From the NCBI GenBank assembly GCA_943787265.1, contig CALSLT010000015.1, forward strand, positions 1 to 64,000: a stretch of 64,000 nucleotides of DNA. The letters run 5' to 3'. Below are positions 9,507 through 19,591 of this stretch, piece by piece. The number at the start of each line of letters is the position of its first letter. Within the stretch, counting starts at the first letter, position 1. Origin of the DNA: an uncultured Planctomycetaceae bacterium (GTDB taxonomy: Bacteria > Planctomycetota > Planctomycetia > Planctomycetales > Planctomycetaceae). A model generated the notes under the pieces. The model worked only from the letters and a program-made list of their open reading frames with translations, ran no database searches and was not told the origin of the DNA. The position numbers were made by a program, and so were the translations under genes.

Positions 9507-9602
9507 TAAACGAGACAAAACCTATCGACACTGTTGCCACCAGGATATCCTGACCGCCAACAGCGCAGAGCAGCGACAAGCTCCGAACGACAGGTGGGAC
9601 CG

Positions 9603-11090
9603 ATGCTTAACATTCTTGGCAACACGCGATCTGACTGCAGCGGCGTTACGCGTCGAGGCTGGATTCAGGCCGGCGGCGCCGGCCTGTTTGGCGTTTCGCT
9701 TCCAAAGATGTTGGCGGCTGAAGAATCGCAAGACGCACCGTTCTCAGGTGGCCGAGCCAAATCGGTTCTGTTCGTGTATCTGTTTGGTGGGCCAAGTCAG
9801 CTTGAGACGGTCGATATGAAACCGGATGCGCCGTCGACGGTGCGCGGACCGTTCTCGCCGATTGACTCCCGAACTCCGGGGATGAGAATCTGCGAGCACC
9901 TGCCAATGCTTGCTCAGAGTTCCGACAAGTACTGCGTCGTCAAAACGTTGAACCATCCGCAGAACGATCACAACGCCTCGCACATTATTCAGACCGGCCG
10001 CCCGATGCCACCGGCAGAGCGAGGGCCGGCTCGTGTGAATGCAGCTCCGAACGACTGGCCATCGATGGGGTCTGTGGTTGAGTACTTTGAACGTAAGGCG
10101 GCGGGCAACTCGCTGCGAACATTGCCCGGCTACGCCTACCTGCCCAATCGACATGGGCAAATCCAACTTGACGGCCGCTACGATCGCCTCGGTCAGTACG
10201 CGGGATGGCTGGGTGCCCAGAACAACGCTCTGGCCACACGCATTCACAAGAAGGCGGGGCAAAAAAGTCCATACTGCAGCACCGACAACCCTTACTATCG
10301 CGACTGCGACGACGCCGAACTTTCGTTTCAATTTGAAGGGATGAACCCGCCGGACGGTGTCACGATTGACCGGCTCGATCGTCGCAGAAGCCTGTTGGAC
10401 CAGTTTGAAAGCGGCGCCGAACTTCTGGCAAAGTCACAAAGCCTCTCCGGGTACGGAGCGGCGCGAGGCAGCGTCTGGAATATGCTCACGTCAGGAAAGC
10501 TCCGTGACGCACTTGATATTCGTCGCGAACCGGCGTCACTGCGAGATCGTTACGGACGCAACCTGTTTGGTCAGTCGCTGATGATGGGGCGACGGATGAT
10601 TGAAGCCGGCACCCGATACGTCACCGTCATCTGGGACATGAGCGACGGAGCCGCATCCGGATGGGACTCGCACAATGGATTGACCGGAAGCCTGCGCGAC
10701 TGCCTGTTGCCTGGACTCGATCGAGGACTGTCAGCATTGTTTGAAGATATGAACGATCGAGGCATCCTGGACGAGACTTTGGTCGTCGCCTGCGGAGAAA
10801 TGGGGCGCACACCGAAGTTTACCAACCGAGGTTCTGACGACGGCCGCGATCACTGGAGCTATTGCTTCCCGGCAATCATGGCCGGTGCCGGAGTTCAGGG
10901 CGGCACCATGTACGGTCGGTCCGACAGACACGCCGCTTACCCACTCGATCATCCGGTCTCATGCCCTGACTTGACTGCGACGATCTTCCAGTCCCTCGGC
11001 ATCGATCCACACGGCTTCATCCCTGATCGCCAGGGCCGACCAGTCGCTCTTGTCGACGGTGGCCAACCGCTCAATGCAATCTTCGCGTGA
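9603..11090 (+). CDS. DUF1501 domain protein with Tat-like leader
   Basis: This is a member of the DUF1501 family, very numerous in planctomycetes and distantly related to alkaline phosphatase-like/sulfatase-fold proteins; its biochemical role is not established. The leader TRRGWIQAGGAGLFGVSLPK has a twin-arginine pattern, suggesting folded export. Typical DUF1501 blocks are present: KSVLFVYLFGGPSQLETVDM, LNHPQNDHNASHIIQTG, and near the C-terminus ACGEMGRTPKF and GRDHWSYCFPAIMAG. The ATG at 9603 is chosen over a TTG at 9534 because it gives the usual MLNILGN start and has GGTGGGA just upstream. At 495 residues it is normal length. DUF1501 genes often sit beside large planctomycete cytochrome genes, and one lies convergent at 11213. 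Confidence 0.9.
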   Translation: MLNILGNTRSDCSGVTRRGWIQAGGAGLFGVSLPKMLAAEESQDAPFSGGRAKSVLFVYLFGGPSQLETVDMKPDAPSTVRGPFSPIDSRTPGMRICEHLPMLAQSSDKYCVVKTLNHPQNDHNASHIIQTGRPMPPAERGPARVNAAPNDWPSMGSVVEYFERKAAGNSLRTLPGYAYLPNRHGQIQLDGRYDRLGQYAGWLGAQNNALATRIHKKAGQKSPYCSTDNPYYRDCDDAELSFQFEGMNPPDGVTIDRLDRRRSLLDQFESGAELLAKSQSLSGYGAARGSVWNMLTSGKLRDALDIRREPASLRDRYGRNLFGQSLMMGRRMIEAGTRYVTVIWDMSDGAASGWDSHNGLTGSLRDCLLPGLDRGLSALFEDMNDRGILDETLVVACGEMGRTPKFTNRGSDDGRDHWSYCFPAIMAGAGVQGGTMYGRSDRHAAYPLDHPVSCPDLTATIFQSLGIDPHGFIPDRQGRPVALVDGGQPLNAIFA

Positions 11091-11212
11091 GGCCGAGCCT
11101 GCTGGTTGAAGCGTTGCATCCCGGATCATTCGGCTTAGTTTTTTCTCCGTCAGACGTTCGCGTCTTTGCGTGAGCCTTTGTTCGGTTGCGGCAAAGCCAC
11201 TTTGGGAAGACG

Positions 11213-14200
11213 TCACTGTTTCTGCAATACACGCTTCAGCTCGATCAGCCGATCAGGTCCGCCATCATTGATTTCCATCAGGAAGCGGGCAATGTCCAGG
11301 AACTGCTGACGGTCACCAAGCTGATTCACTAACCCAGGCGGCATGGCTGACTTGGGACTGGGCACAACCTGGTCGACCTCATCCTTCGGAATCAGGATCT
11401 CTTTGCCACCTGCCGGCTCACGGACGACCATCGATTCGCCCTTGTCTTCCGCTTTAAAACCGGTAACGACAAGTCCGCCGTCAGTAACAACGATGATCTG
11501 CGCGAATCCTTTGCGAATTACCTTCGATGGATGAAGGACGGATTCGATCAGGAAAGGATCACTGACGCCATCGCGTTTCGCAGCAAGGTCAGGTCCTAGT
11601 CGGTGCCCTTTTCCTGGATCATGGCATTTCGCACAGGACACCGCCGGGTTGTAAAAGAGCTGTGCGCCACGATTCGCATCCCCCTTGGCCCGTGCCTCGT
11701 CCGCCAAAGTTTTCGGATCGACGCCGGCCAGTTGTTCGGCAAGTGAGATTACCTTTGGCTCGTTACCGGTCAGGCCTTTGATAGCCAATTCGTGAATCGA
11801 CCAGTACTTGTTGGGCGACGTACCCGTTTGAGTGATTCGGATGTGTTTTGCCGGCGCTGAGCTGCTCAGCTCGATCTCAGTGATCGGATGAACGCCGCGG
11901 CCTTCCGCCACAGAATCGCTCCACGATTCACCGTCGAGCGAAGTATGGACGACAAACCCGCGAGGGTAGTCGTCGTTCGAGCCACGCGTATCAAGCGTTA
12001 AAGCCAGAACGTTAACTGGCTCGGTCATCTCGATCGAAAACCACATCCCCGGCCGCTGCGTCGTGCCGGTGTCCCAACGGCTGCCGCGATTTCCATCGAT
12101 GGCGTTGCCAAGTTTGCCGCCGCCGTGACTTGAGGTGAGTTTCCAGCTCTCTCGGTCTTCGAATGCCGGGGGATCAAACTGCTTCAGCTCGGCGAGTGTC
12201 CATGGTCCCTGTCGACTTTGCGATGCCGAGCGGACCTCATTTACATTCACTGCTTCGATCAACGGTGCTTGATTCCCCCAACTGTTGCGAACGTAAGTCG
12301 CCACGTCGGCGATCCATTGGTCGCTGTTGGCCCCCATCGGCAGCATCAACCCACCAGCGTACGTCTTCTTTTCAACGGGACCGATCAGACCGTTGAGCAA
12401 AATTCGAGTCAGCCGTTCACGGTGGCCTTTGACTCGATTAGATCCGGCGAGCGGCGGTGCCAGCATCAGTCCGTGTCCGTCGGGACTGGGACGCCCCTTG
12501 CCATCCGGACCGTGGCACGTAACGCAGAGTGTTGAGTAAGTCACCTTGCCGCGGACGATCGACTCAGCAAGTAGTTTGTTGCGACGTCGAATCTCTTCGA
12601 TCTTTTTCTTTTCAGCGATCATCGCTTCCATGTTGGCCCGAATTCTGGCGGCAACGGTCTTGATCGCCTGATTCTCCGAATGTGTCGTCACGATGACTTC
12701 GGAGAGCGGCTCCACCTGTGGATGCTCGCCGCGAGTAATCGACAGCAACGTCTGAATCACAACGTCCGGGCTTTCGTCCTTCGTCAACTTCTCGATGTGG
12801 CCATCGAACGAGCGGTCAGTCGCGATGACCGGCTCGGTCAGTCGTATCGCCGCCGCACGCAAACGATCGTCGGAGTCCTCGAACTTTTCTACGATCAACG
12901 ATGGGGAAACAGTATCGAGACCTTCCAGCGTCCACAGTGCGTGCAGTCTGCCCAGCCGGCTATCGCCTGAGCGAGCCAGTTTCTCCAGAGCTGGTACGAC
13001 GCTCTTGTCGCCGTGCAGGATGATCAGTTTTTGAGCTTCACTGCGCCACCAACCGTTTGGATGCGACAGATGAGCGACCAGCTGTGCCGGAGTCTCGTCG
13101 AGCATCCGCGGTGTCGGACCGCGCTGCGTTGATGTGTGGTCGACTCGGAAGATTCGGCCGCGGCCAATGTTCTTGTCGAGTTCGTACTCCTTGACAACTT
13201 CCCGCAGGTACGAGCCGTCGCGGACCCAGTTACCTTCCTGGATGATCCCTCGGTACATGTCGACGATGTAGAGGCATCCGTCCGGGCCGGTCGCGCTGTT
13301 GACGGGTCGAAAATTAGGATCAGTAGCGCGGATGAATTCAGTCTGATCGTACGCGTTGGACACTACGATGCGGCCTGCATCATTCGTGACCTTCGCACGC
13401 CGAATCAATCGGCCGACCGGCTCGCAGATGACGAGGTCGCCGTCGAAATCTGCTGGCATTCCGGTGCCGCGAAAGATGGACTGACCGCAGCTTGCCGAGA
13501 ATCGATTCAGTGTGTTGTCCTCGCGAAGCCGACCTCGACCGCCCTGCGTGTCGGGAATGTTGTCGATCGGAAAAACGTCGCGAAAGCCGTCGGCCTGTTC
13601 GCCGGGGATCGAAATCTGGCCGTAAATGATGGGCCGTTGAAAATCCATCGCCGGGTTCTCGCCGCCAGCCGTCGAGTAGAAGATTCGACCGACGTTGTCA
13701 TGAGTCAGTCCCCATTGTCCTGAACCGTTCGGCATACTTTCCCGGACGACCTCGCCCGTCGTGAATCGATACCGATGAGCCGAGTACGTTGTGTAAAGCC
13801 AGTTGTCGATATTCCAGATCAGCCCGCTCGGCTGATGTTCGAGGTTCCCCCCACGATTGCCGCCCTCATGCCACATCTCGATTTTGTCAGCAACACCGTC
13901 GTCGTCGGTATCCTGATAACTTTTCAAATCGAACGTGTTGGTCTCGCGAATGATCACTCGGTCCAGCAGCGGAAGAATCATCCGCGGCAATGACAGGTTG
14001 TCCGCAAAGACCGAATGCCTGTCATAAACGCCATCGCCATCTGTGTCCTCGTGACGGGACACACGGCTGGTCGGCGCGAGCTGGCCCTTGCCGTCGATCT
14101 CCTGCATGTAAGTCCGCATTTCGGCGACGTACATCCGACCGTTGCCATCCCAGGCAATCGCGGCCGGTTCGTGAATCACTGGCTCCGTCAAAACGGGCAC

Positions 14201-14356
14201 CATGCTGTAGCCCGGCTGGATTTCCATCGTCTTGATCGACTCTTCCGGAGAAAGCGGCGGAGCCTTCGAACTGACTTCCTGTGCGAATGCAGCGTCAGAC
14301 AAATCAACTGTTATGAAGAGCAGAATTAGCGAGAACCGGATCGCAGTTTTAAACAT
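11213..14356 (-). CDS. Large secreted PVC-type heme protein with propeller, HEAT-like and discoidin domains
   Basis: This is a 1,047-residue periplasmic protein of the planctomycete/verrucomicrobial membrane-bound dehydrogenase type. After a signal peptide (FKTAIRFSLILLFITVDLSD), residues about 45-430 form a propeller-like domain (DGNGRMYVAEMRTYMQEIDG, DTDGDGVYDRHSVFADNL). HEAT-like helices follow (about 450-590), then a cytochrome c motif CVTCH at C611. An F5/8 type C (discoidin-like) carbohydrate-binding domain lies at about 720-850, and a Pirellula/Verrucomicrobium-type heme domain with CAKCH at C908 closes the protein. The ATG at 14356 gives the signal peptide directly; the frame continues to 14494 but the extra 46 residues look non-coding. 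It is 118 bases downstream of a sulfatase gene on the same strand, so the two may be co-transcribed for glycan degradation. Substrate unknown. Confidence 0.85.
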   Translation of the reverse strand: MFKTAIRFSLILLFITVDLSDAAFAQEVSSKAPPLSPEESIKTMEIQPGYSMVPVLTEPVIHEPAAIAWDGNGRMYVAEMRTYMQEIDGKGQLAPTSRVSRHEDTDGDGVYDRHSVFADNLSLPRMILPLLDRVIIRETNTFDLKSYQDTDDDGVADKIEMWHEGGNRGGNLEHQPSGLIWNIDNWLYTTYSAHRYRFTTGEVVRESMPNGSGQWGLTHDNVGRIFYSTAGGENPAMDFQRPIIYGQISIPGEQADGFRDVFPIDNIPDTQGGRGRLREDNTLNRFSASCGQSIFRGTGMPADFDGDLVICEPVGRLIRRAKVTNDAGRIVVSNAYDQTEFIRATDPNFRPVNSATGPDGCLYIVDMYRGIIQEGNWVRDGSYLREVVKEYELDKNIGRGRIFRVDHTSTQRGPTPRMLDETPAQLVAHLSHPNGWWRSEAQKLIILHGDKSVVPALEKLARSGDSRLGRLHALWTLEGLDTVSPSLIVEKFEDSDDRLRAAAIRLTEPVIATDRSFDGHIEKLTKDESPDVVIQTLLSITRGEHPQVEPLSEVIVTTHSENQAIKTVAARIRANMEAMIAEKKKIEEIRRRNKLLAESIVRGKVTYSTLCVTCHGPDGKGRPSPDGHGLMLAPPLAGSNRVKGHRERLTRILLNGLIGPVEKKTYAGGLMLPMGANSDQWIADVATYVRNSWGNQAPLIEAVNVNEVRSASQSRQGPWTLAELKQFDPPAFEDRESWKLTSSHGGGKLGNAIDGNRGSRWDTGTTQRPGMWFSIEMTEPVNVLALTLDTRGSNDDYPRGFVVHTSLDGESWSDSVAEGRGVHPITEIELSSSAPAKHIRITQTGTSPNKYWSIHELAIKGLTGNEPKVISLAEQLAGVDPKTLADEARAKGDANRGAQLFYNPAVSCAKCHDPGKGHRLGPDLAAKRDGVSDPFLIESVLHPSKVIRKGFAQIIVVTDGGLVVTGFKAEDKGESMVVREPAGGKEILIPKDEVDQVVPSPKSAMPPGLVNQLGDRQQFLDIARFLMEINDGGPDRLIELKRVLQKQ

Positions 14357-14474
14357 CGGGAGACTCGGGTGAGAAAAGTGATGACCAGCATGGATCGCTG
14401 GTTCGAAGGGGCACCTTTGCCGCGTGTGTCGTCGCGTGGTTGGCGTGTTCGAATCTTGAATGAGGCCGCATGCC

Positions 14475-15920
14475 TTATCGGCTTCGCCCTTCATCGACGA
14501 TCTTCTTCAACTCGGCCGTTAGTCGAGCCACGATCTCCGGATGCTCAGCGTAGAGATTTGTCGTTTCTCCAAGATCATTGGCCAGGTTGTAGAGTTGGCC
14601 TTTGGGAGCTCCAGCCTCTGCTTTGGCACTTTTTGGCTTTGAGAAGCCACCAGATCCAAGGCCGGTGATCAGCTTCCAGTCGCCGGACCTGAACGTCATT
14701 ATCTTTGCACTGCCCGGTCGCATGGCAATCTGCGTTCTCAGAGAAGTTGCTTTTGGCTTCTTCCGGGTAAGAGCCGGCAGAAAGCTGAAGCTGTCGGGCC
14801 CAGCATCTGACGGCAACTTCGCGTCTGTAATGTCTGCGAAGGTAGCGAGCAGGTCCGTAAAACAAACTAGCTGTTTGCTCGTCGTTCCAGCCCTAACCTC
14901 ATTTGGCCATCGAGCGATAAACGGCATGCGGTGCCCGGCTTCCCAGGCGTCAGCTTTCATGCCTCGCAACCCGCCGCTTGAATCGTGGTCGTACTTCTCA
15001 ACGTCAGACTCGTACCACACCGGGCCGTTGTCCGAAGAAAAGATGACCAGCGTGTCGTCATTCATGCCTGACTTTTTCAATGAGGCCAGGACACGACCGA
15101 TCTGATCGTCAACCATCATCAGGAAGTCGCCGTACATGCCAGCGCCGCTTATGCCTGCGAATTCCTCATCAGGCAGCCACGGCGTGTGCGGAGCCGGGTA
15201 CGCCAGGTAAAGCATTAACGGCTTCTTCGCTTTGCCACCGTTTTCGTCGGCCGCATGTTTCTCGATCACCTTCACGGCTTCATTGGTAAACCGTGGCAAG
15301 ACATCCGCAAGAGCCAGATTCGGGGCAATCCCGCCGGCTCGCCAGAACGCTCCCTGAATCGGAGACCAGCCTTCGCTGTTGTTTGCTTCGATGTGATCGG
15401 TCGGTGGAGCGACAGCCTGATTGTCGCGAATGTAGAAGTAAGGAGGAATGTCCGTCGAAGCTCGGATCCCGAAGTAGCTTTCGAAGCCTCGATCAACAGG
15501 GCCGCCGGGCAGAGGTTTGTCGTAGCCGTCCTCTTTAAACCCAACGTGCCACTTACCGACCATCGCCGTGCGATACCCCTGCGACTTCGCCAGCGACGCG
15601 ATTGTCATCTGGTCCTGCTCGATCAACGGCTGCTTCCGCCAGAGGTTGACGTTCGTACGAAACGGGTAGCGGCCGGTAAGCAGACCATACCGGGACATGT
15701 GACAAAGCGGCCCTGGAGCATGAGCGTCCGTAAACCGCATCCCATCGCGAGCCAACGAGTTAATGTGCGGAGTTGGGATCTTCGACTTCGAATTGAAGCA
15801 CCCCGGATCGCCATATCCCATGTCGTCAACAAGGATCACAACGATGTTTGGATGCTCAGCCGCCAGTGTGCCACTGCAAGCTGCAAACATCACCACGAAT
15901 AAAAACAGAATCCGATTCAT
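14475..15920 (-). CDS. Secreted sulfatase with an atypical activation motif (CHMSR)
   Basis: This is a type I sulfatase of 481 residues with a signal peptide (NRILFLFVVMFAACSGTLAA). The metal-binding start HPNIVVILVDDMGYGDPGC and the block KWHVGF identify the family, as does SSDNGPVWYE. The activation motif is CHMSR with the catalytic cysteine at C73 (codon 15702-15704), followed by YGLLTGRYPFR. The usual proline or alanine two residues after the cysteine is replaced by methionine, while the arginine is kept. The ATG at 15920 is chosen because it starts the signal peptide; the open frame runs to 16217 into the transaldolase region. The gene probably heads an operon with the heme/discoidin protein downstream. 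Confidence 0.9.
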   Translation of the reverse strand: MNRILFLFVVMFAACSGTLAAEHPNIVVILVDDMGYGDPGCFNSKSKIPTPHINSLARDGMRFTDAHAPGPLCHMSRYGLLTGRYPFRTNVNLWRKQPLIEQDQMTIASLAKSQGYRTAMVGKWHVGFKEDGYDKPLPGGPVDRGFESYFGIRASTDIPPYFYIRDNQAVAPPTDHIEANNSEGWSPIQGAFWRAGGIAPNLALADVLPRFTNEAVKVIEKHAADENGGKAKKPLMLYLAYPAPHTPWLPDEEFAGISGAGMYGDFLMMVDDQIGRVLASLKKSGMNDDTLVIFSSDNGPVWYESDVEKYDHDSSGGLRGMKADAWEAGHRMPFIARWPNEVRAGTTSKQLVCFTDLLATFADITDAKLPSDAGPDSFSFLPALTRKKPKATSLRTQIAMRPGSAKIMTFRSGDWKLITGLGSGGFSKPKSAKAEAGAPKGQLYNLANDLGETTNLYAEHPEIVARLTAELKKIVDEGRSR

Positions 15921-16088
15921 AGGTTCCACCAGGTATCTTGCTCGTTGATCAATTGTAAGTTCAGCAGTCAGTCGCATTTTGTTCGCGTGTTGTCGAATAT
16001 GCCACCAACCGGCCAATCGCAGAATGCTGAATTCAAGTCTGCACTCGGTGAATTCGGCGCCCCAGCCAAAACAACATGGAGCATCAAC

Positions 16089-17048
16089 ATGAGCAGTCTG
16101 GAACAACTCAAGCAGCACACCGTCGTCGTCGCAGACACCGGAGACATCAACGCCATCGCGGAACACAAACCGCAGGACGCGACCACGAATCCATCGCTGT
16201 TGTACAAAGCGGCTCAAATGTCGCAGTACCAGCCGCTTGTCGACGAAGCCATTGCTTATGGACGTTCGACGTCTGCCAGTGACGATGAACTGGTCGATTC
16301 GATCATCGATAAACTCTCAGTGACGTTTGGTTGCCGAATTCTGGACATCATCCCAGGCCGAGTCTCAACGGAAGTCGACGCTCGGCTGAGCTTCGACACC
16401 ACAGGCACGATCGCCAAAGCTCATCAGCTGATTGCTCTATATAAAGAGGCAGGCATCAGCTCGGACCGCATCCTGATCAAGATTGCCAGCACGTGGGAAG
16501 GTATCTGCGCCGCCGAGCAGCTCGAAAAAGAAGGTATCCATTGCAACCTTACTCTGCTGTTCGGATTCGGTCAGGCCGTGGCCTGCGCCGAAGCCGGAGT
16601 CACGCTCATCAGTCCGTTCGTCGGAAGAATTTTTGACTGGTACAAGAAGAGCCAGGGCGTCGACACGATTCCGATCGATGAAGACCCCGGCGTCGAGTCA
16701 GTCACTACCATCTTCAACTACTACAAAAAGCACGGCTACAAGACTGAAGTCATGGGTGCCAGCTTCCGCACCAAAGAACAGGTGATGGCATTGTGCGGCA
16801 GCGACCTGCTGACGATTTCTCCAAACCTGTTGAGCGAACTGGCAGATAACGACGCCGATGTCCCACTAAGCCTCGATGCTAGCGCGGCTCAGAATATGGA
16901 CATCAACCGCGTCGACATGAACGAAGCCACGTTCCGCTGGATGCTGAACGAAGACGCGATGGCCACCGAGAAACTTGCGGAAGGCATTCGAGGCTTCTCC
17001 GCAGACCTCGACAAACTCAAAACATACCTGCGGGATCGAATGAGCTAA
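16089..17048 (+). CDS. tal: Transaldolase
   Basis: This is a cytosolic pentose-phosphate-pathway enzyme that transfers a dihydroxyacetone unit from sedoheptulose 7-phosphate to glyceraldehyde 3-phosphate. The 319-residue protein matches the TalB type: VVVADTGDINAI and DATTNPSLL near the N-terminus, ILIKIASTWEG with the Schiff-base lysine at K131, then CNLTLLFGFGQAVACAEAG and ISPFVGRI. The ATG at 16089 gives MSSLEQLKQHT, the usual TalB-type start, with GGAG about seven bases upstream; the frame extends to 15945 but the added residues have no family character. It is divergent from the sulfatase gene, and downstream genes are unrelated. Confidence 0.96.
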   Translation: MSSLEQLKQHTVVVADTGDINAIAEHKPQDATTNPSLLYKAAQMSQYQPLVDEAIAYGRSTSASDDELVDSIIDKLSVTFGCRILDIIPGRVSTEVDARLSFDTTGTIAKAHQLIALYKEAGISSDRILIKIASTWEGICAAEQLEKEGIHCNLTLLFGFGQAVACAEAGVTLISPFVGRIFDWYKKSQGVDTIPIDEDPGVESVTTIFNYYKKHGYKTEVMGASFRTKEQVMALCGSDLLTISPNLLSELADNDADVPLSLDASAAQNMDINRVDMNEATFRWMLNEDAMATEKLAEGIRGFSADLDKLKTYLRDRMS

Positions 17049-17131
17049 GCCGCCTGACAGAGTCGGCGATCCTTCCGGCATCTACACGGAGTTCCCGACA
17101 ACTCATCCATCACACCAAAACTACGACACTC

Positions 17132-17159
17132 TTGACGTACGTCGTATCCGTCGTACGAT
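17132..17159 (+). promoter_or_regulatory. Candidate sigma-70 promoter with overlapping palindromes before the ATPase pair
   Basis: TTGACG (17132-17137) and TACGAT (17154-17159) are 16 bases apart and lie 31 bases before the ATG at 17190. The palindromes GACGTACGTC (17134-17143) and TCGTACGA (17151-17158) overlap the two hexamers, a layout that would suit repressor binding. This is sequence reading only. Confidence 0.5.
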
Positions 17160-17189
17160 ACTCAATCCTCGCAGCTGGAGTATCGCACG

Positions 17190-18354
17190 ATGAAAGCAAA
17201 TCCCGGTGGAAATCTCGATCCACAGCAGGTTTACGGCCGAAATGACCTGATCGAATTACTCTGGGATCGACTCGAAACCCAGAGCATTCTCATCAATGCT
17301 GAACGCCGAATCGGCAAAACTCAGATTCTACGAAAGATGCTGGCGGAACCTCGCCAGGGCTGGAAACCGATTTTCCGCGACCTTGAAAAAGTGCATTCCG
17401 CACAGGAATTCGCAGAGCTGGTCTACGACGATGTTCAGCAGTTTCTCGGCACAAAAGAGCGAGCGAAGAATTTCGTTCAACGGTTCTTCGAAGAGCACGA
17501 GACCGACCACGTCAACCTGAAATCTCGCACCTGGAAGAAACTGCTGACATCGGCGATCGAAGATTTGATGAAGGCCGATCGTCCGGAACGTCTGGCGTTC
17601 TTCTGGGACGAAGTTCCCTACATGGTCGAGCGCATTCGCCACAACGACGGACCGAACGTCGCCGCCGAGATTCTGGACACAGTACGCAGCCTTCGAGTCG
17701 AGCAGGAAAAGTTCCGTGTGATCTTTACCGGCTCCATCGGGCTGCATCACGTGCTGGGTAAGTTGACGGCTGCGGGCATTCCGACGTCAGCGAAGAACGA
17801 CATGTATCACGTCACGGTGACCCCACTGGCACCACATGACGCAGAAATCCTGGCGACAGCTCTGCTTAATGGCGAAAAGATCACGTGTGAGGACATCGAA
17901 GCCGCCGCATCAACGATCGCCGCGGAAGTGGATTACTTTCCGTTCTACATTCACCACGTCGTCGCCGGACTCCGAGTCGAACAGCTTTCGCGGCAGCGAA
18001 ACAAACGTGACAGACTTCGTCGCCCGACAACTGGTCGAAGCAGCGGATCCCTGGCAACTGGCTCATTACCGAACGCGGCTGACCTCGTACTATCCCAACG
18101 ACAACGACGCGAACCTGGTGACTTCCATTCTGGATGTTCTGTCACTCACGCAGGATTCGATTGAATCGCTTTCTGTGGACGAAATCCTGGACGCTGTAAC
18201 GACGCGTGAAGCAGGCATCGCGCGTCGCAACGAGCTGCTCCGCCTGCTGAGATTGATGGACGCAGATCATTACCTGTCCCGCGACACCGAGGGCAAGTAC
18301 CGCTTCCGCTTCGCATTGATTCGTCGCTGGTGGAAACTGGATCGTGGACTATGA
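17190..18354 (+). pseudogene. AAA+ ATPase of the archaeal-ATPase/STAND type, frameshifted
   Basis: Read continuously this would be a P-loop ATPase of about 387 residues. The first part (from ATG 17190) has a Walker A-like NAERRIGKTQIL near residue 40, a Walker B-like LAFFWDE near 137 and a sensor-like VIFTGSIGL near 180. After about base 17988 this frame loses sense and runs to a stop at 18164. The next frame takes over with SETNVTDFVARQLVEAADPW and ends in YRFRFALIRRWWKLDRGL at 18354, a typical winged-helix end for this family. One extra T in the TTT at 17986-17988 explains the shift. The end overlaps the next ATPase gene by ATGA (18351-18354), so the two genes were translationally coupled. 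It is either a decaying gene or carries a sequence error. Confidence 0.72.
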
Positions 18355-19591
18355 GTAAAGCAACTTCCCAATCAGTAGGCCAGTCAGGACCAGTCTCGGC
18401 CAAAACAGCCAGCGATCAACTCCGATTCACCAATGAGCAGTTCATCTGGAGGTTCTCGCCCAACCAGACTGACCCGGAATTGCTGGAAGCGATTTTCGTG
18501 GGTCGGGAATCGCTGCTGCAAAATGTGTTGGAGAAAATTACTGAAAGCGCAACAACCGGTTCGAAGCATCATGTGCTGCTGTACGGTCCCCGAGGAATCG
18601 GCAAGTCGCACCTAACTTCGCTCCTGCATTACCGAATGAGCCGCGACGAGAGCCTCAGCGAGAAAATTCACGTCGCGCGGCTGAATGAAGACGAAACCAC
18701 AACTTCGATGGTGCAGTTGCTGGTGAGGATTTACCGGTCACTGTGCTCTTCCTACGCGGACGAGTATTCCGCGGCCTGGCTGGACGAACTGCTGGATCAG
18801 TCACCGGAAGAAATTACCGGAGTGCTCACTCGCCGGCTGGTGGCGCGGTTCGAGAATCGCACTCTGATCGTTCTGGTCGAGAATCTGAATCTGCTGTTTG
18901 AGAATCTCGGGACCAAGGGGCAGCACGAACTTCGCACGCTGCTGCAGGAGCATCCCTTTGCCTGCCTGATTGCCACCAGCCAGCAGTTGTTCAAAGCGGT
19001 CACCGACCGCAGCCAGCCGTTCTTCGGTTTCTTTCAGCAGATACCGCTCAAGCCATTGACGCTGGATGACGCGCAACAGTTGCTGTTGAACATTGCGCAG
19101 ACCAAAGGGCAGGACGATCTGGCCGCTTTTCTCAACACGCCAGACGGTCGCGGCCGTGTGAGGGCGATTCACGATCTGGCCGGCGGCAACCATCGCGTTT
19201 ACATCGTGCTGAGCGGCTTTATCACCCGCGAGTCGCTGGACCAGTTGGTCGCTCCGTTTCAGAAAATGGCCGACGAGCTGACGCCGTACTACCAGGAACG
19301 GTTGCGCTGGATTTCTCCGCAGCAGCGGCAGATTGTCGAGCTGCTTTGCCGCGAACACGGCACGCTGAATCCGAAGGAGATCGCCCGGCGGCTGCTGGTG
19401 ACCGAACAGTCGATCGGCAAGCAGGTCCGCAAGCTGGCCGAGATCGGCTATCTGAATTCGACCAAGCGAGGCCGCGAGACGTTTTACGAACTCAGCGAAC
19501 CCCTGATGCGGCTGGCCTATCGAGGTCAAAGAGCAAAGCCTGCTGGAAATGCTGATCGACTTCCTCCGCATCTGGTACCCGCCCGGAACAG

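Noticed and set aside
11091..11212. Possible terminator near the T-run at about 11139 between the convergent DUF1501 and heme-protein genes.
   Set aside because: Only weak or mismatched stems could be drawn, so no terminator is claimed.
15945..16088. Upstream extension of the transaldolase frame by 48 codons.
   Set aside because: The standard TalB-type N-terminus starts at the ATG at 16089, which has its own ribosome-binding site; the extension also reaches into the sulfatase promoter region.
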